Origin: Pullulanibacillus pueri
Lineage (GTDB): Bacteria; Bacillota; Bacilli; Bacillales; Sporolactobacillaceae
Assembly (NCBI RefSeq): GCF_014639255.1
Contig: NZ_BMFV01000002.1
Location: 62,001-126,000, forward strand
DNA: 64,000 bases
Reading direction: 5' to 3'
The position numbers and the translations under genes are program-made. The notes under the pieces are model-generated. The model searched no databases, had not been told where the DNA came from, and saw nothing but the letters and a program-made list of their open reading frames with translations. Below are positions 54,177-63,658 of this stretch, one piece after another. Positions within the stretch are counted from its first letter, which is position 1, and every line of letters begins with the position of its first letter.

Positions 54177-55559
54177 TTATTTATGTTTATACTTTTTAAG
54201 AAAGATATTAAAGGTTGTGCCTTGCCCTGGCTCGCTTTCAACTTCAATTCGACCTTCGTGCGCCTCCGTTAAGTGTTTGACAATCGCGAGGCCTAAGCCT
54301 GTTCCACCTGAATTTCGACTGCGCGCTTTATCCACACGATAAAAGCGCTCAAAAACTCTTGGAATTTCACTTTTTTCTATCCCAATACCATTATCACTGA
54401 CACGAAATAAAACTTCACTCGCTTGTTCCATCACTAAGACTTTGATATGACTTCCTTCCGGAGAGTAAGCTATGGCATTATTAATAATGTTTACAAACAT
54501 TTGCTTCAGCCTTGTGGGATCTCCTAAGACGACCCCCAGCCCCTGTTTATTATAATCAATGTCTATTTTCTTACGCCGCGCTTTTTCCGCAAGTAAATCA
54601 ATGGTTTCTTCGGTTATGACTCCGAGATCCGTCTTTTCGACATCTAAACGGAAGTGTTCGTTTTCAATCTTTGAAAGTTCAAGAAGATCTTGAATTAATA
54701 ATTGCAAGCGATCACTCTCTTTTAAGATAATCGTTAAAAATTTATTTCTTTCGGATTCATCAATGGTCGGATCTTCTAACAAAGTTTCCGCAAATCCCTT
54801 TAGAGAGGTCACAGGCGTCCGTAATTCGTGTGAGACGTTCGCCACAAAATCTTTTCTAATTTTCTCAAGTTTTTTTAAACGAGTTATATCATGGAAGATA
54901 ACAACGAGGCCCTTAGAATGTCCATGGCCTCGCCGAATCGGAATACAGTACACATCATAATGATAGCGTTGTATCCCTATCGGCACGACGAGAGAATGAT
55001 GAACCTCTGTCTTTAAAGTGAGGGCATCCTTTATCAAGCGAATAAGAATGGGATCCGTCAGATGCTCGTCATATTTTCTTTCCTGTTTTGGATCCACCTT
55101 TAATTCAAAGGTCTGCTGAAACAACTCATTAGCGAGACGGATTGTCCCATGACGATCAATAAAGAGAAAAGGACTTCCGAGGTTTTCGATCAAGGCCCCT
55201 AATTGATCTTGTTGAAATTCGAAAGAACGCTTCGTATGCTGTAAATACTCAGAAAGCCTATAAAGTTCATCATTTAAAGGATTAGAGCTATTGTTCCAAC
55301 GTTCTGCTGTATTTAATGTAAAGCGCCCCTCTGTAAACCTTTTAATAGTGGCTAAGGCTTCATCTGTGCTTCTAAACAGCACCGACAAGAAATAATAGCC
55401 GATTAGCACCATGAGAAGATAGAGACAGATGGTAGCAACAAGTAAAATACCCCAATGGCCTATTAAAATCCCTAAGACAATCCAAAAAAGTAAACAGCAA
55501 ACAAATACAGTTACTAAAAGCGGAAGGCCTAACCATTGTTTAAAGGAAGAGTGTTTCAC
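54177..55559 (-). CDS. phoR: Phosphate sensor histidine kinase PhoR (short form)
   Basis: 460 residues. Two membrane segments (about 11-33 and 37-60) with only a few residues between them, a HAMP-like linker (about 61-112), a PAS domain (about 115-225: LGALIENLGSPFLFIDRHGTIRLANELF...), the DHp phospho-acceptor His244 (FVANVSHELRTPVTSLKGFAETLL) and an ATPase domain with N, G1 (VSDNGIGIE) and G2 (GGTGLGLAIVKHL) boxes. B. subtilis PhoR (579) has a large extracellular PDC domain between its membrane helices; it is missing here, so sensing must go through the membrane, the PAS domain or the Pst complex. Overlaps phoP by four bases. Confidence 0.93.
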   Translation of the reverse strand: MKHSSFKQWLGLPLLVTVFVCCLLFWIVLGILIGHWGILLVATICLYLLMVLIGYYFLSVLFRSTDEALATIKRFTEGRFTLNTAERWNNSSNPLNDELYRLSEYLQHTKRSFEFQQDQLGALIENLGSPFLFIDRHGTIRLANELFQQTFELKVDPKQERKYDEHLTDPILIRLIKDALTLKTEVHHSLVVPIGIQRYHYDVYCIPIRRGHGHSKGLVVIFHDITRLKKLEKIRKDFVANVSHELRTPVTSLKGFAETLLEDPTIDESERNKFLTIILKESDRLQLLIQDLLELSKIENEHFRLDVEKTDLGVITEETIDLLAEKARRKKIDIDYNKQGLGVVLGDPTRLKQMFVNIINNAIAYSPEGSHIKVLVMEQASEVLFRVSDNGIGIEKSEIPRVFERFYRVDKARSRNSGGTGLGLAIVKHLTEAHEGRIEVESEPGQGTTFNIFLKKYKHK

Positions 55560-56260
55560 TTTGGTGTCTCCATTTTGTAGCCAAACCCTCGGATGGTTTT
55601 GATATAAATGGGCTTTTTCGTATTATCCTCTATCTTTTCCCGTAAATGACTAATATGAACATCAACAATCCGCGTATCACCCGCAAAATCATAATCCCAT
55701 ACAGCACTTAAAAGCTGGTCTCGGGACATCACCCGTTTTTTATTTCGTGACAAGAATAGGAGTAATTCGAATTCCTTAGGTGTGAGCTCCATTTCCTCGC
55801 CTCTAAAAAAGGCTTTATACTCTTCTGGAAGGACTTCAAGCTCTCCGATTTTAATGATTTCTTCCTCATCCTCTTGCCCTACTTGTTCATTGGCACCTGT
55901 TCGTCTTAAGACAGCTTTCACTCTAGCGACTAGTTCTCTGGGACTAAATGGTTTTGTTAAATAATCGTCTGCCCCTAATTCTAATCCGAGCACTTTATCG
56001 AACTCATCATCTTTAGCGGTTAGCATCACAATAGGGATATTCAACTGCTTCTGCCTTAAATGACGGCAAACATCCAGACCATCCATTCCAGGTAACATGA
56101 GATCTAAAATGATCAAATCCGGACGCTCCTCTTGTGCTAAATGAAGGGCAATCGTACCATCTGAAGCTGCTAAAACATCAAATCCCTCTTTTTTTAAATG
56201 AAACTGAACCAGTGTTACAATTGATTCTTCGTCATCGACGACTAAGATTTTCTTCGCCAC
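55556..56260 (-). CDS. phoP: Phosphate response regulator PhoP
   Basis: 234 residues, OmpR type. Receiver domain with the acidic pair Asp9/Asp10, phospho-acceptor Asp53 (LIILDLMLPGMDG) and Lys near KPFSPRE; winged-helix effector domain from about 135 (ELTPKEFELLLFLSRNKKRVMSRDQLLSAVWDYDF, RIVDVHISHLREKIE, YIKTIRGFGYKM). The GTG at 56260 lies eight bases after GGAGG; the ATG at 56278 precedes that ribosome site and is not used. It should bind the four-repeat Pho box before pstS. Confidence 0.95.
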   Translation of the reverse strand: MAKKILVVDDEESIVTLVQFHLKKEGFDVLAASDGTIALHLAQEERPDLIILDLMLPGMDGLDVCRHLRQKQLNIPIVMLTAKDDEFDKVLGLELGADDYLTKPFSPRELVARVKAVLRRTGANEQVGQEDEEEIIKIGELEVLPEEYKAFFRGEEMELTPKEFELLLFLSRNKKRVMSRDQLLSAVWDYDFAGDTRIVDVHISHLREKIEDNTKKPIYIKTIRGFGYKMETPK

Positions 56261-56303
56261 AACAAATCCCTCCGCCATTCAATCACTATCTCTTTTGATT
56301 TCT

Positions 56304-56331
56304 ATTTTAACAGAATTTCACCCTTCGTCTA
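56304..56331 (-). promoter_or_regulatory. phoPR promoter
   Basis: Minus strand TAGACG (56331-56326), 16 bases, TAAAAT (56309-56304). It lies in the 129 bases between pstB2 and phoP, so phoPR may have its own start besides read-through from pst. Confidence 0.45.
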
Positions 56332-56389
56332 TTTAATGCATAAAAAAATCTACAGTATATTGAAACTATTAAAGCCATAAGAGGAAGGA

Positions 56390-57163
56390 TTAACCAAATT
56401 TCCCCATAATATAATCTTCTGTTCTTTTATCCACTGGCGAGGTAAATACTTGTTCTGTTAAACGATACTCAACAAGCTCACCTTCGAGGAAAAAGGCTGT
56501 TCTATCAGAGATTCGTTGGGCTTGCTCCATATTATGAGTCACCATAATAATGCTATACGATTGTTTTAATTCTTCTATCAGCTCTTCTATTTTTAAAGTG
56601 GAAATAGGATCAAGAGCGGATGTTGGCTCATCCATGAGAATGACATCAGGCTGAATGGCTAAGCAGCGGGCAATACATAATCGTTGCTGTTGTCCGCCTG
56701 AAAGACTCAGGGCCTCTTTATGAAGAATATCCTTCACTTCCTCCCAGAGCGCTGCTTGTTTAAGGCTTTTCTCAACGATTTCATTTAAGACTCTTCTGTT
56801 CTTAATGCCACGAAGTCTTGGGCCATAAGCGATGTTATTATAAATTGTTTTTGGAAAGGGATTTGCCTTCTGAAAGACCATCCCCACACTGTCTCTTAAT
56901 TTTTCGACAGGATAGGTCCTATCGTATATGCCTGTGCCACGATAACGGACACTGCCTTCAATCCTTACTTTCGGCTCCAACTCTACCATTCGATTTAAAG
57001 TTTTTAGGAAAGTCGATTTCCCACAGCCAGAGGGACCAATAATGGCTGTGACTTGCTTTTCAAGGAGTGTTAATTGGATGCTTTTAAGTGCCTGCTTTTT
57101 GTCATACCAAAGATTTAAATCCTCTATACTATAAACTTCCTTTACTGCTATCGCTTGCTCCAA
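56390..57163 (-). CDS. pstB: Phosphate ABC transporter ATP-binding protein PstB, copy 2
   Basis: 257 residues from TTG at 57163, eight bases after AAGGAG (a closer ATG at 57169 and GTG at 57172 overlap the site). Walker [11 protein letters not shown]-loop VFQKANPFP, signature [15 protein letters not shown], Walker [14 protein letters not shown], switch His in VTHNM. About half identical with copy 1 next door by eye; two adjacent pstB genes are also found in B. subtilis (pstBA, pstBB). Last gene of the pst operon; phoPR follows. Confidence 0.95.
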   Translation of the reverse strand: MEQAIAVKEVYSIEDLNLWYDKKQALKSIQLTLLEKQVTAIIGPSGCGKSTFLKTLNRMVELEPKVRIEGSVRYRGTGIYDRTYPVEKLRDSVGMVFQKANPFPKTIYNNIAYGPRLRGIKNRRVLNEIVEKSLKQAALWEEVKDILHKEALSLSGGQQQRLCIARCLAIQPDVILMDEPTSALDPISTLKIEELIEELKQSYSIIMVTHNMEQAQRISDRTAFFLEGELVEYRLTEQVFTSPVDKRTEDYIMGKFG

Positions 57164-57185
57164 GGTCATCACTCCTTCAGTAAAA

Positions 57186-57998
57186 TCAGCTGAATTGCCC
57201 AGAAATATAGGACGCTGTCCGCTTTTCAGTGGGATGGTTAAACATTTGTTCTGTTTTCCCTTGTTCTACAAGTTCTCCTTGATAGAAAAAGGCAATATGA
57301 TCAGCGATACGCGCAGCTTGCTGCATATTATGCGTGACCACCACAATGGTATACTCCTTCTTTAATTTCATTAAAAGACTCTCAATCTTGCCCGTTGAAA
57401 TGGGATCAAGGGCAGAGGTCGGCTCATCTAACAAAATCACTTTTGGCCTTAAGGCTAATGTTCGGGCTAAACACAACCGCTGTTGTTGTCCCCCTGAAAG
57501 CGATAAGGCTGAGGCATCTAAGCGATCCGAAACTTCATCCCATAATGCTGCTTGTTGTAAACTTTCTTTCACTCTTTCCTTTAGCCGCTTCTTATTTTTA
57601 GTGATCCCATGAAATTTGAGAGCATGCGTAATATTGTCCTTGATCGATTTTGGAAAAGGATTTGGCTTCTGAAACACCATGCCTATTTCTTTCCGTAATG
57701 CTGAAATGTCAATCTCCTTATCTAGCAAGGAAACCCCATCATATAGTATACTTCCTTCACATCTTGCTCCCGGAATGCGATCATTCATACGATTGATCGC
57801 TCTTAAAAACGTTGACTTTCCACATCCTGATGGCCCAATCAGTGCAGTAATTGCATTTTTTTCAATATCTAGTGAGATATCTTTGACCGCGTGATCGTTT
57901 CCATAGTATATATCCAATTGCTTTATATTAAGAATATGTTCCTTAGGTTCTAGTTCCCGAAGTTCCTTCCCCTCTTGTTGTTCTAAAACAAAGACCAT
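57186..57998 (-). CDS. pstB: Phosphate ABC transporter ATP-binding protein PstB, copy 1
   Basis: 270 residues. Walker [11 protein letters not shown]-loop VFQKPNPFP, signature [15 protein letters not shown], Walker [19 protein letters not shown] switch. The N-terminal 22 residues ([20 protein letters not shown]) are a charged extension before the ABC domain. AAGGAGGGG ribosome site. 16 bases after pstA. It may pair with copy 2 as a heterodimer or each may act alone. Confidence 0.96.
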   Translation of the reverse strand: MVFVLEQQEGKELRELEPKEHILNIKQLDIYYGNDHAVKDISLDIEKNAITALIGPSGCGKSTFLRAINRMNDRIPGARCEGSILYDGVSLLDKEIDISALRKEIGMVFQKPNPFPKSIKDNITHALKFHGITKNKKRLKERVKESLQQAALWDEVSDRLDASALSLSGGQQQRLCLARTLALRPKVILLDEPTSALDPISTGKIESLLMKLKKEYTIVVVTHNMQQAARIADHIAFFYQGELVEQGKTEQMFNHPTEKRTASYISGQFS

Positions 57999-58014
57999 AA
58001 GATTCCCCTCCTTA

Positions 58015-58899
58015 TCATTTTCCTGTCATCCGCTTCTGAATCAGTGCACCTAAACCACGAGCAGCAAGATTAAATAATAGGATAATGATGACTAGCAATG
58101 CTGCTGATCCACTTGCTACCGCAACTTTATCCTTAATGATGCCCACAGAATTCACTGCCCAGATGTGGACTGATAATGTCTCCGCTGAACGGAAAATATT
58201 CAGCGGTGAGTTCTCGGAAAAGGGAGACCAATGCGTAAAATCGAGATCAGGTGATGTTAAACCAGCAGTAAATAAGAGTGCTGCTGATTCCCCGAAAACA
58301 CGTCCCGCCGATAAGATTATGCCTGTTAATATCCCTGGAAATGCTGCAGGTAAAAGCACCTTTTTCATCGTGTACCATTGTCCAACCCCTAAACCCATAC
58401 TTGCTTCTTTAATTTCCTGAGGCACCGCTCTTAAGGCATCCTCTGTTACACGGACAATGACTGGAAGATTAAAAATTGTTAAAGCAATGGCTCCTGAGAG
58501 AATCGAGTAGCCCCAGTGGAACGTATTGACAAACACAAGCATTCCAAAGAGACCTACAACGATAGAGGGCAGAGAAGCTAATATTTCGACACACGAACGA
58601 ATAAAGGCCGTGATCCGATTATCCGGGGCATATTCTGCTAAATAAACACCGCCAGCTACCCCTAAAGGGATAGTGAACACCATGGTGATCACAAGGAGAT
58701 AAAATGAGTTCCAAAGCTGATCCTTAATACCACCGCCTACATTAAATGTTGACGCTACAGTCGTAATAAAATGCCAGTCGACAAAGCGAATCCCTTTAAA
58801 GAGCACATATCCTAATATAGTCAGCATGATCGTAACCATGATGCCCGCACATAATATGATGATAGAAGTCGCAATGCGATTAACCGTCTGTATTCTCAT
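58015..58899 (-). CDS. pstA: Phosphate ABC transporter permease PstA
   Basis: 294 residues from ATG 58899, which follows GAAGGAGAAC and overlaps the pstC stop (ATGA). Six membrane segments, with the binding-protein-dependent transport signature EASMGLGVGQWYTMKKVLLPAAFPGILTGIILSAGRVFGESAALLFTAG near 190-238. Forms the membrane channel with PstC. Confidence 0.96.
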   Translation of the reverse strand: MRIQTVNRIATSIIILCAGIMVTIMLTILGYVLFKGIRFVDWHFITTVASTFNVGGGIKDQLWNSFYLLVITMVFTIPLGVAGGVYLAEYAPDNRITAFIRSCVEILASLPSIVVGLFGMLVFVNTFHWGYSILSGAIALTIFNLPVIVRVTEDALRAVPQEIKEASMGLGVGQWYTMKKVLLPAAFPGILTGIILSAGRVFGESAALLFTAGLTSPDLDFTHWSPFSENSPLNIFRSAETLSVHIWAVNSVGIIKDKVAVASGSAALLVIIILLFNLAARGLGALIQKRMTGK

Positions 58900-59867
58900 G
58901 ATAATGTTCTCCTTCTTGAGAGATAGCGAATGATAAGGATGAAGATATAAGACATAGTGAGTAAAACAAGGCCTAATGCCCATAGCGCGTGATTAAAAGG
59001 ACTTCCGGTTGTGGTATTCCCCATATGCAAGGTAATAATAGTTGTGAGTGTTGATGCTGGCTCCAGTAAAGAATGGGGAATGGTTGTGACATTCCCAATC
59101 ACCATTTGTACTGCTAAGGCTTCACCAAAAGCACGCGCCATCCCTAGAACAACAGCAGTTAATAAAGAAGGAAGAGCTGCTGGGAGAATGACTTTGGCTA
59201 TCGTTTGCCACCGCGTTGCACCTAAAGCGTAAGAAGCATTCTTTAATTCATTGGGGATAGAATGTAATGCATCTGCCGCAATACTCGTAATAGTGGGTAA
59301 GATCATCATCCCTACGACAATCATGCCCGGAAGTAACCCATAGCCTATACTGTCGCTATGGTTAGCAATAAAGGGAACAATTAAGGTCAAGCCGATCAAT
59401 CCATAAACAACAGAGGGAATCCCCACAAGGATCTCGATAACCGGTCTTAACGCCTTGTCTCCCCATTTCTTCGCAATTTCCGTCATAAAGAGCGCTGTTC
59501 CTATACTTATCGGTGTCGCAACAATCGCGGCCAAAGCCGTTACTGCAAAGGAACCAAAAATGATAGGAAACGCCCCATAAGTCGGATGCTTGGCATCTCC
59601 GGGATTCCAATCGCTACGGAATAAAAAGTGAATCGGATTCACCCCATCAAATAGGAACACTCTTAAGCCTTGCCAGACTAAGAAAAGGGTTAAACTCACT
59701 GTGGCTATAATAATAATGAGTGCACCGCAATAAATCAGCCACTTCCCCCGGAGTTCACTCTCTCTCTTAAAAAAACCTTTCACTGAAGGGCTCTTTTTTA
59801 TCAGTCTTTCACGTGTTGAGGACTGTTCGATGGGCAACGGAGTCATTCCTTCTTTATTGAGTGTCAT
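58896..59867 (-). CDS. pstC: Phosphate ABC transporter permease PstC
   Basis: 323 residues from ATG 59867, eight bases after GGAGG; the longer GTG frame begins inside that site. A cytoplasmic N-terminus of about 40 residues, six membrane segments, and the EAA-type loop NASYALGATRWQTIAKVILPAALPSLLTAVVLGMARAFGEALAVQMV (about 215-260). Coupled to pstA by a four-base overlap. Confidence 0.96.
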   Translation of the reverse strand: MTLNKEGMTPLPIEQSSTRERLIKKSPSVKGFFKRESELRGKWLIYCGALIIIIATVSLTLFLVWQGLRVFLFDGVNPIHFLFRSDWNPGDAKHPTYGAFPIIFGSFAVTALAAIVATPISIGTALFMTEIAKKWGDKALRPVIEILVGIPSVVYGLIGLTLIVPFIANHSDSIGYGLLPGMIVVGMMILPTITSIAADALHSIPNELKNASYALGATRWQTIAKVILPAALPSLLTAVVLGMARAFGEALAVQMVIGNVTTIPHSLLEPASTLTTIITLHMGNTTTGSPFNHALWALGLVLLTMSYIFILIIRYLSRRRTLS

Positions 59868-59922
59868 ATCGATAACCTCCACTTGCTCTATTCTCTAAAC
59901 CATTTTTAAAATAATGACAGTA

Positions 59923-59945
59923 AACCATCACAGTTTATGATGGTT
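59923..59945 (-). repeat. Hairpin between pstS and pstC
   Basis: AACCATCA-7 bases-TGATGGTT, 8-bp stem with no T-run. A stem here would protect the upstream pstS part of the mRNA, giving more binding protein than permease, as known for pst operons. Confidence 0.55.
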
Positions 59946-59976
59946 CACCCTTTGTATAGTGTTAATTGACTTGTTT

Positions 59977-60915
59977 TTATTTTTGGGTTTCTTTCCCAGA
60001 AGCATCCCGCTCGACTTGCATCTCTTTGACCGGAATGTACCCTTGGCTTTCGAGGATCGACCCTTGAACATCATCACTAAGCATGTAATCGATAAAGGCT
60101 TTAGCCACACCGTCCGCTTCCCCTTTGGTGTACATGTGCTCATAAGCCCAAACTGGGAATTTTCCTGATTCAACATTTTCTACTGTTGCCTCTACACCAT
60201 CAATACTTAAAGGAACAACACTTTTATCGGAATCATCAAAGTAGGAAAGCGCGAGATAGCCTATAGCCCCTTTTGTTTTCGAGACAATGTCTTTAACCGT
60301 ACCACTTGCATCTTGTTCAATGCCCTTTGCCGGAGTGGCACCATCGAGTGCAAACTGGTCAAATGTTGCGCGAGTCCCTGAACCATCTGGACGATTGACT
60401 AATGTAATTTTCACATCGTTACCGCCAACGTCTTTCCAATTGGTCACTTTTCCTGTGAACACTTTAATGAGATCTTCTTTTGAAAGATTCGTAACGCCTG
60501 CATCTTTATTCACAGCTGCTGTCATTGCAACAACAGCGACTTTATAATCGACAAGTTGATCAGCAGGAATATCAGCACTAGATTCTGCAAATATATCAGA
60601 CATCCCGATGTTAAAGCTCCCGCTCGCGACTGAACTTAATCCTGTACCACTGCCACCGCCCTGAATCTGAACTTGGGCATCTGGATACTTTTGTTTAAAA
60701 CCTTCGTTAGCTGCCTCAGCAAGAGGTTGTAATGCGGTAGATCCTCCGACAATAATTTGTCCTGATACATCTTCCGAAGAAGAAGCGCTTTTTGCTGCTT
60801 TTGTATTCTCTGAACCACTATTACTGCTTGAACTTGTTTTTTCATTTGAATTTCCACAAGCAGCACTAAAAATAAGTAGAATCGCCATTGCTGTAAATGC
60901 TAACCATTTCTTCAT
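59977..60915 (-). CDS. pstS: Phosphate-binding lipoprotein PstS
   Basis: 312 residues. A lipoprotein signal ends in FSAAC with Cys20, followed by a Ser/Asn-rich tether and the PstS fold. Phosphate-site parts: VGGSTALQPLAE (about 55-66), GGGSGTGLSSVASGSFNIGMSDI and VNRPDGSGTRATFDQF. Start taken at ATG 60915, 11 bases after GGGGG; ATG 60924 is only two bases from it. First gene of the pst operon, behind a PhoP-type promoter. Lipidated by Lgt (38326-39138). Confidence 0.96.
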   Translation of the reverse strand: MKKWLAFTAMAILLIFSAACGNSNEKTSSSSNSGSENTKAAKSASSSEDVSGQIIVGGSTALQPLAEAANEGFKQKYPDAQVQIQGGGSGTGLSSVASGSFNIGMSDIFAESSADIPADQLVDYKVAVVAMTAAVNKDAGVTNLSKEDLIKVFTGKVTNWKDVGGNDVKITLVNRPDGSGTRATFDQFALDGATPAKGIEQDASGTVKDIVSKTKGAIGYLALSYFDDSDKSVVPLSIDGVEATVENVESGKFPVWAYEHMYTKGEADGVAKAFIDYMLSDDVQGSILESQGYIPVKEMQVERDASGKETQK

Positions 60916-60978
60916 TCTTTTCATTGCCCCCTTGTAGGCCTGTTTTTTATTTTCTACATTTACAAGCATAAGGGCACG

Positions 60979-61039
60979 ACATTAATGCGATATAAAGAGA
61001 ATGTAAAGGGTCCATGAAGAAAATATTAACGATTGTAAA
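60979..61039 (-). promoter_or_regulatory. pst promoter with a four-repeat Pho box
   Basis: Minus strand TTTACA (61039-61034), TTAATA (61029-61024), TTCATG (61018-61013), TTTACA (61007-61002), spaced 10-11 bases start to start, match the B. subtilis PhoP repeat TT(A/T/C)ACA. The last repeat serves as a -35 for TAATGT (60984-60979) at 17 bases. Strong sign of PhoP-P activation. Confidence 0.88.
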
Positions 61040-61090
61040 GGAAAAAGAGGATCGAAATAGCACACCAAGGATAGATTGAGAGAAATGGAG

Positions 61091-61190
61091 GGATAAGAAA
61101 AACTGGGCGAAGCATGCCCGTTCCTCAGTCAGTTGGTATTAAAATGTTTTTCACCAGACTGCACCGGCAGCAATAAATGGAGTGGAGATC
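61091..61190. repeat. Dispersed repeat B, copy 2
   Basis: Partner of 18617-18715: GGATAAGAAAAACTGGGCGAA, ATTAAAATGTTTTTCACCAG, GGCAGCAATAAATGG. No frame. It fills most of the interval between the Pho box and the amine oxidase gene. Confidence 0.45.
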
Positions 61191-61249
61191 CGTACCGTCC
61201 TAATAAAAAAGATGGGCTTTTAGAAAGACAGCTAAACGCTGACGTAACT

Positions 61250-61272
61250 AAAAAAAACCTCATCCAATGAGG
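61250..61272 (-). terminator. Terminator of the amine oxidase gene
   Basis: Minus strand CCTCAT-TGG-ATGAGG then TTTTTTTT. The stem uses the last codons of the gene. Confidence 0.85.
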
Positions 61273-62747
61273 CTAGAAGGAGAAAGGCCGATCTGATTCA
61301 CTTCCTCTGCGACTCGAATCCCGGATTCCACTGCACCTTCAATCCAACACGGAAAATGGGAGGTCTGTTCTCCAGCAAAATAGAGTCTTCCTTCAGGGCT
61401 GGCTATGGCTGAAGCTAGCTCTGCCTTTTGCCCCGGTTTAAATGCGGCAAAAGCGCCACCGGCGTATGGATCCTGCATCCAGCTATGACTAGACCCAGTC
61501 ACAAAGGCTTTATAAATGTGTTTGCCATGGAGAATCGCTAGGTTTTCTAAAGCTTCAATCACGCGTTGTTCATTGGAAAACCCTTCCCAAACAAAGGCAT
61601 CTCTTTCTAATGTATAACTAGCTAAAATGACCGCATGCTGTTGATCGCGCTCAGGATGCGGATAGTAAGTAAAACGGATCGGTAAATCAGTGACTGCCTT
61701 ACAGCCTGCTAAACCCTCCGCCTCCCAGAATTTATGTTTAAATTCAATTCCTACTTTAACTGCCGCTCCCGAATGAATGGTGCGGATCGATTTCCATTTT
61801 TCATAGGACAAGGCGTCATAGGGTGTAATTTTCATAAAACGAAAAAGCGGATAAGGCAATGTTGTAATCACGATATCAGAAGTTAGGTGAATCGACCTTC
61901 CTGATTCAGAAGATAAAGCTTCAATCACAACCTTATTGCCTTGGAGATCTATTTTCTTGCATACTTTCTCTAATAATATATCGCCCTGGAGTTCAGAAAG
62001 GAAAGCAGTCGGCAACTGATCATTTCCCCCGGCAATTTCATAAAAGTGTTCCCCTTCCAAACAAAGCTCAAGCATATACTGTTTGAGAATTTCAGCAAAG
62101 GAAAGCGTCGAAAAGGCCTTAATCCCTAGGAGGACTTCAATCATATCAATAGCCCCTTGGGACAGTTCAAGATTAAAAGGGTTATATTTTAGAAAGTCAT
62201 TGACTGAATAATGATCATAAAAGGAAAGCTTGTCTTGAAAAGCTTTAGGGTCTTGATTTTGGAGTTGAATCAGTGGCTTTAAGAGTGTATTCAGCAACTC
62301 AGTCGCTGTCTTATCTTCTTCCTCAGTATTAAGCGGGAAACGTAAGAGACTCGGGGTGCGTTTATATTTCTTATAATTAGTGAGGATCCCGTTGGTATAA
62401 ATAAGGTCATCGGTCGTCGCATTATAAAAAGGTCTCACTTTTAATTTGAATTTTTTGATGAGCTGAAGTGTAAGCTTGTGATTCTGAGAAATCCGCATCG
62501 CTCCCATGTCTAAGTAAAGACCCTCAGAAAACGGTGAACGCATCGTAAAAACCCTACCTCCAACTCGATTATTAGCCTCAAGTATAGTAACCTCATGACC
62601 AGCAGCTTTCAGTAGTGACCCTGCCACTAATCCGGCCATTCCTGCCCCCAAAATAATGACACTTAGCGGCCTTGTTGTGCTTTCGAGTCCCTTATCAAGG
62701 ATTTCTAGCTGTCTTTTTTGTAACATTGCATCTTGAACAGCTTGCAT
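61260..62747 (-). CDS. FAD-dependent amine oxidase (monoamine/L-amino-acid oxidase type)
   Basis: 495 residues from ATG 62747 (GGGAGG 11 bases upstream; ATG 62771 has none). FAD-binding Rossmann motif VIILGAGMAGLVAGSLLKAAGHEVTILEANNRVGGRVFT (about 30-68), the family's LDMGAMRI, and the C-terminal FAD stretch GRLYFAGEQTSHFPCWIEGAVESGIRVAEEV. Oxidises an amine or L-amino acid to imine and peroxide. Substrate cannot be told; by overall layout it resembles the L-amino-acid oxidase/tryptophan monooxygenase group. No signal peptide. Monocistronic. Confidence 0.88.
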   Translation of the reverse strand: MQAVQDAMLQKRQLEILDKGLESTTRPLSVIILGAGMAGLVAGSLLKAAGHEVTILEANNRVGGRVFTMRSPFSEGLYLDMGAMRISQNHKLTLQLIKKFKLKVRPFYNATTDDLIYTNGILTNYKKYKRTPSLLRFPLNTEEEDKTATELLNTLLKPLIQLQNQDPKAFQDKLSFYDHYSVNDFLKYNPFNLELSQGAIDMIEVLLGIKAFSTLSFAEILKQYMLELCLEGEHFYEIAGGNDQLPTAFLSELQGDILLEKVCKKIDLQGNKVVIEALSSESGRSIHLTSDIVITTLPYPLFRFMKITPYDALSYEKWKSIRTIHSGAAVKVGIEFKHKFWEAEGLAGCKAVTDLPIRFTYYPHPERDQQHAVILASYTLERDAFVWEGFSNEQRVIEALENLAILHGKHIYKAFVTGSSHSWMQDPYAGGAFAAFKPGQKAELASAIASPEGRLYFAGEQTSHFPCWIEGAVESGIRVAEEVNQIGLSPSSLIG

Positions 62748-62949
62748 CTTAAAAAAATCCTCCCTCGTCATTAAATTAAGAGAACTTGAAGGATCTGATG
62801 GCTTCAGACAAACACGCTCACAAAGCGCCTCTTTTCTTTAGCCATTTTGGATCAGAAGCTCACAAGTTATCTTTCTAAATATGGAAATTTACCACCTTCC
62901 CCATCTTATGCTTTATATTTGTATGGGTAACTAATTAAGGAAATTTTGT

Positions 62950-63573
62950 TTATGGTAATTGTTCGGCTAACCATTGTTCATTTACAGGTCCCAAGTGTCT
63001 CGATTTAATCTGCCCATCGGGATTAAGTACAACCGTTGTAGGTATCGTTGCGATGGCAAATTGCTTTTGAAACGCTTTGGTCTTATCCAGTAAAATGGGG
63101 TACGGAATATCATAGGACGCTTGAAAAGCTTGAACGTCACGTTTACCTGAAAACTCATAATAAAAAGCGTCAATGAATAACACCTCCGTATTTTTAGGCG
63201 GATGGGCCTTTAAATAACTTAGAATAACAGGGATTTCCTCTTTACATGGTGCACACCAAGATCCAAAGTAATTAAGGAAAACCGTCTTCCCACTAACATC
63301 AGACAAATTCACTTTTTTACCTTCTAAAGTTTCCATAACTAAAGGGCTTGTCTTTCCGCTTGTCGCTGAAGTTGCCGAAGCCGCTTGGGTCTCCGCGTTT
63401 GATTGATGACTTATGGATTTTTTGTTTAATATCGTATTCTGATCTGAGGCTTGGCTATGTAAGGATTTAAAATCAATAGGGCTACTCGATATCATCTCTT
63501 GAAATATAGCCACTTTTAATAATCCAAGCAAGCACAATGCCAAAAGAGAAGCTCCACCTGTTTTTTTTAGCAT
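62950..63573 (-). CDS. TlpA/ResA-like membrane-anchored thioredoxin
   Basis: 207 residues from ATG 63573, nine bases after GGAGG. One N-terminal membrane anchor (about 8-26), a Ser/Ala/Thr-rich linker, then a thioredoxin fold facing outward with the redox pair Cys107-Cys110 (FGSWCAPCKEEIP) and cis-Pro ATIPTTVVLNPDG. TlpA/ResA-type proteins reduce apocytochrome c or other exported thiols. No cytochrome maturation genes are adjacent in the window. Confidence 0.88.
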   Translation of the reverse strand: MLKKTGGASLLALCLLGLLKVAIFQEMISSSPIDFKSLHSQASDQNTILNKKSISHQSNAETQAASATSATSGKTSPLVMETLEGKKVNLSDVSGKTVFLNYFGSWCAPCKEEIPVILSYLKAHPPKNTEVLFIDAFYYEFSGKRDVQAFQASYDIPYPILLDKTKAFQKQFAIATIPTTVVLNPDGQIKSRHLGPVNEQWLAEQLP

Positions 63574-63658
63574 ACTCATCGACCTCCATTCCATTTTCGA
63601 TATAGTGTACGGCCCCAGCAAATATTCAACTCATTCTAAGGAAAGATTAAGCTAGCTT

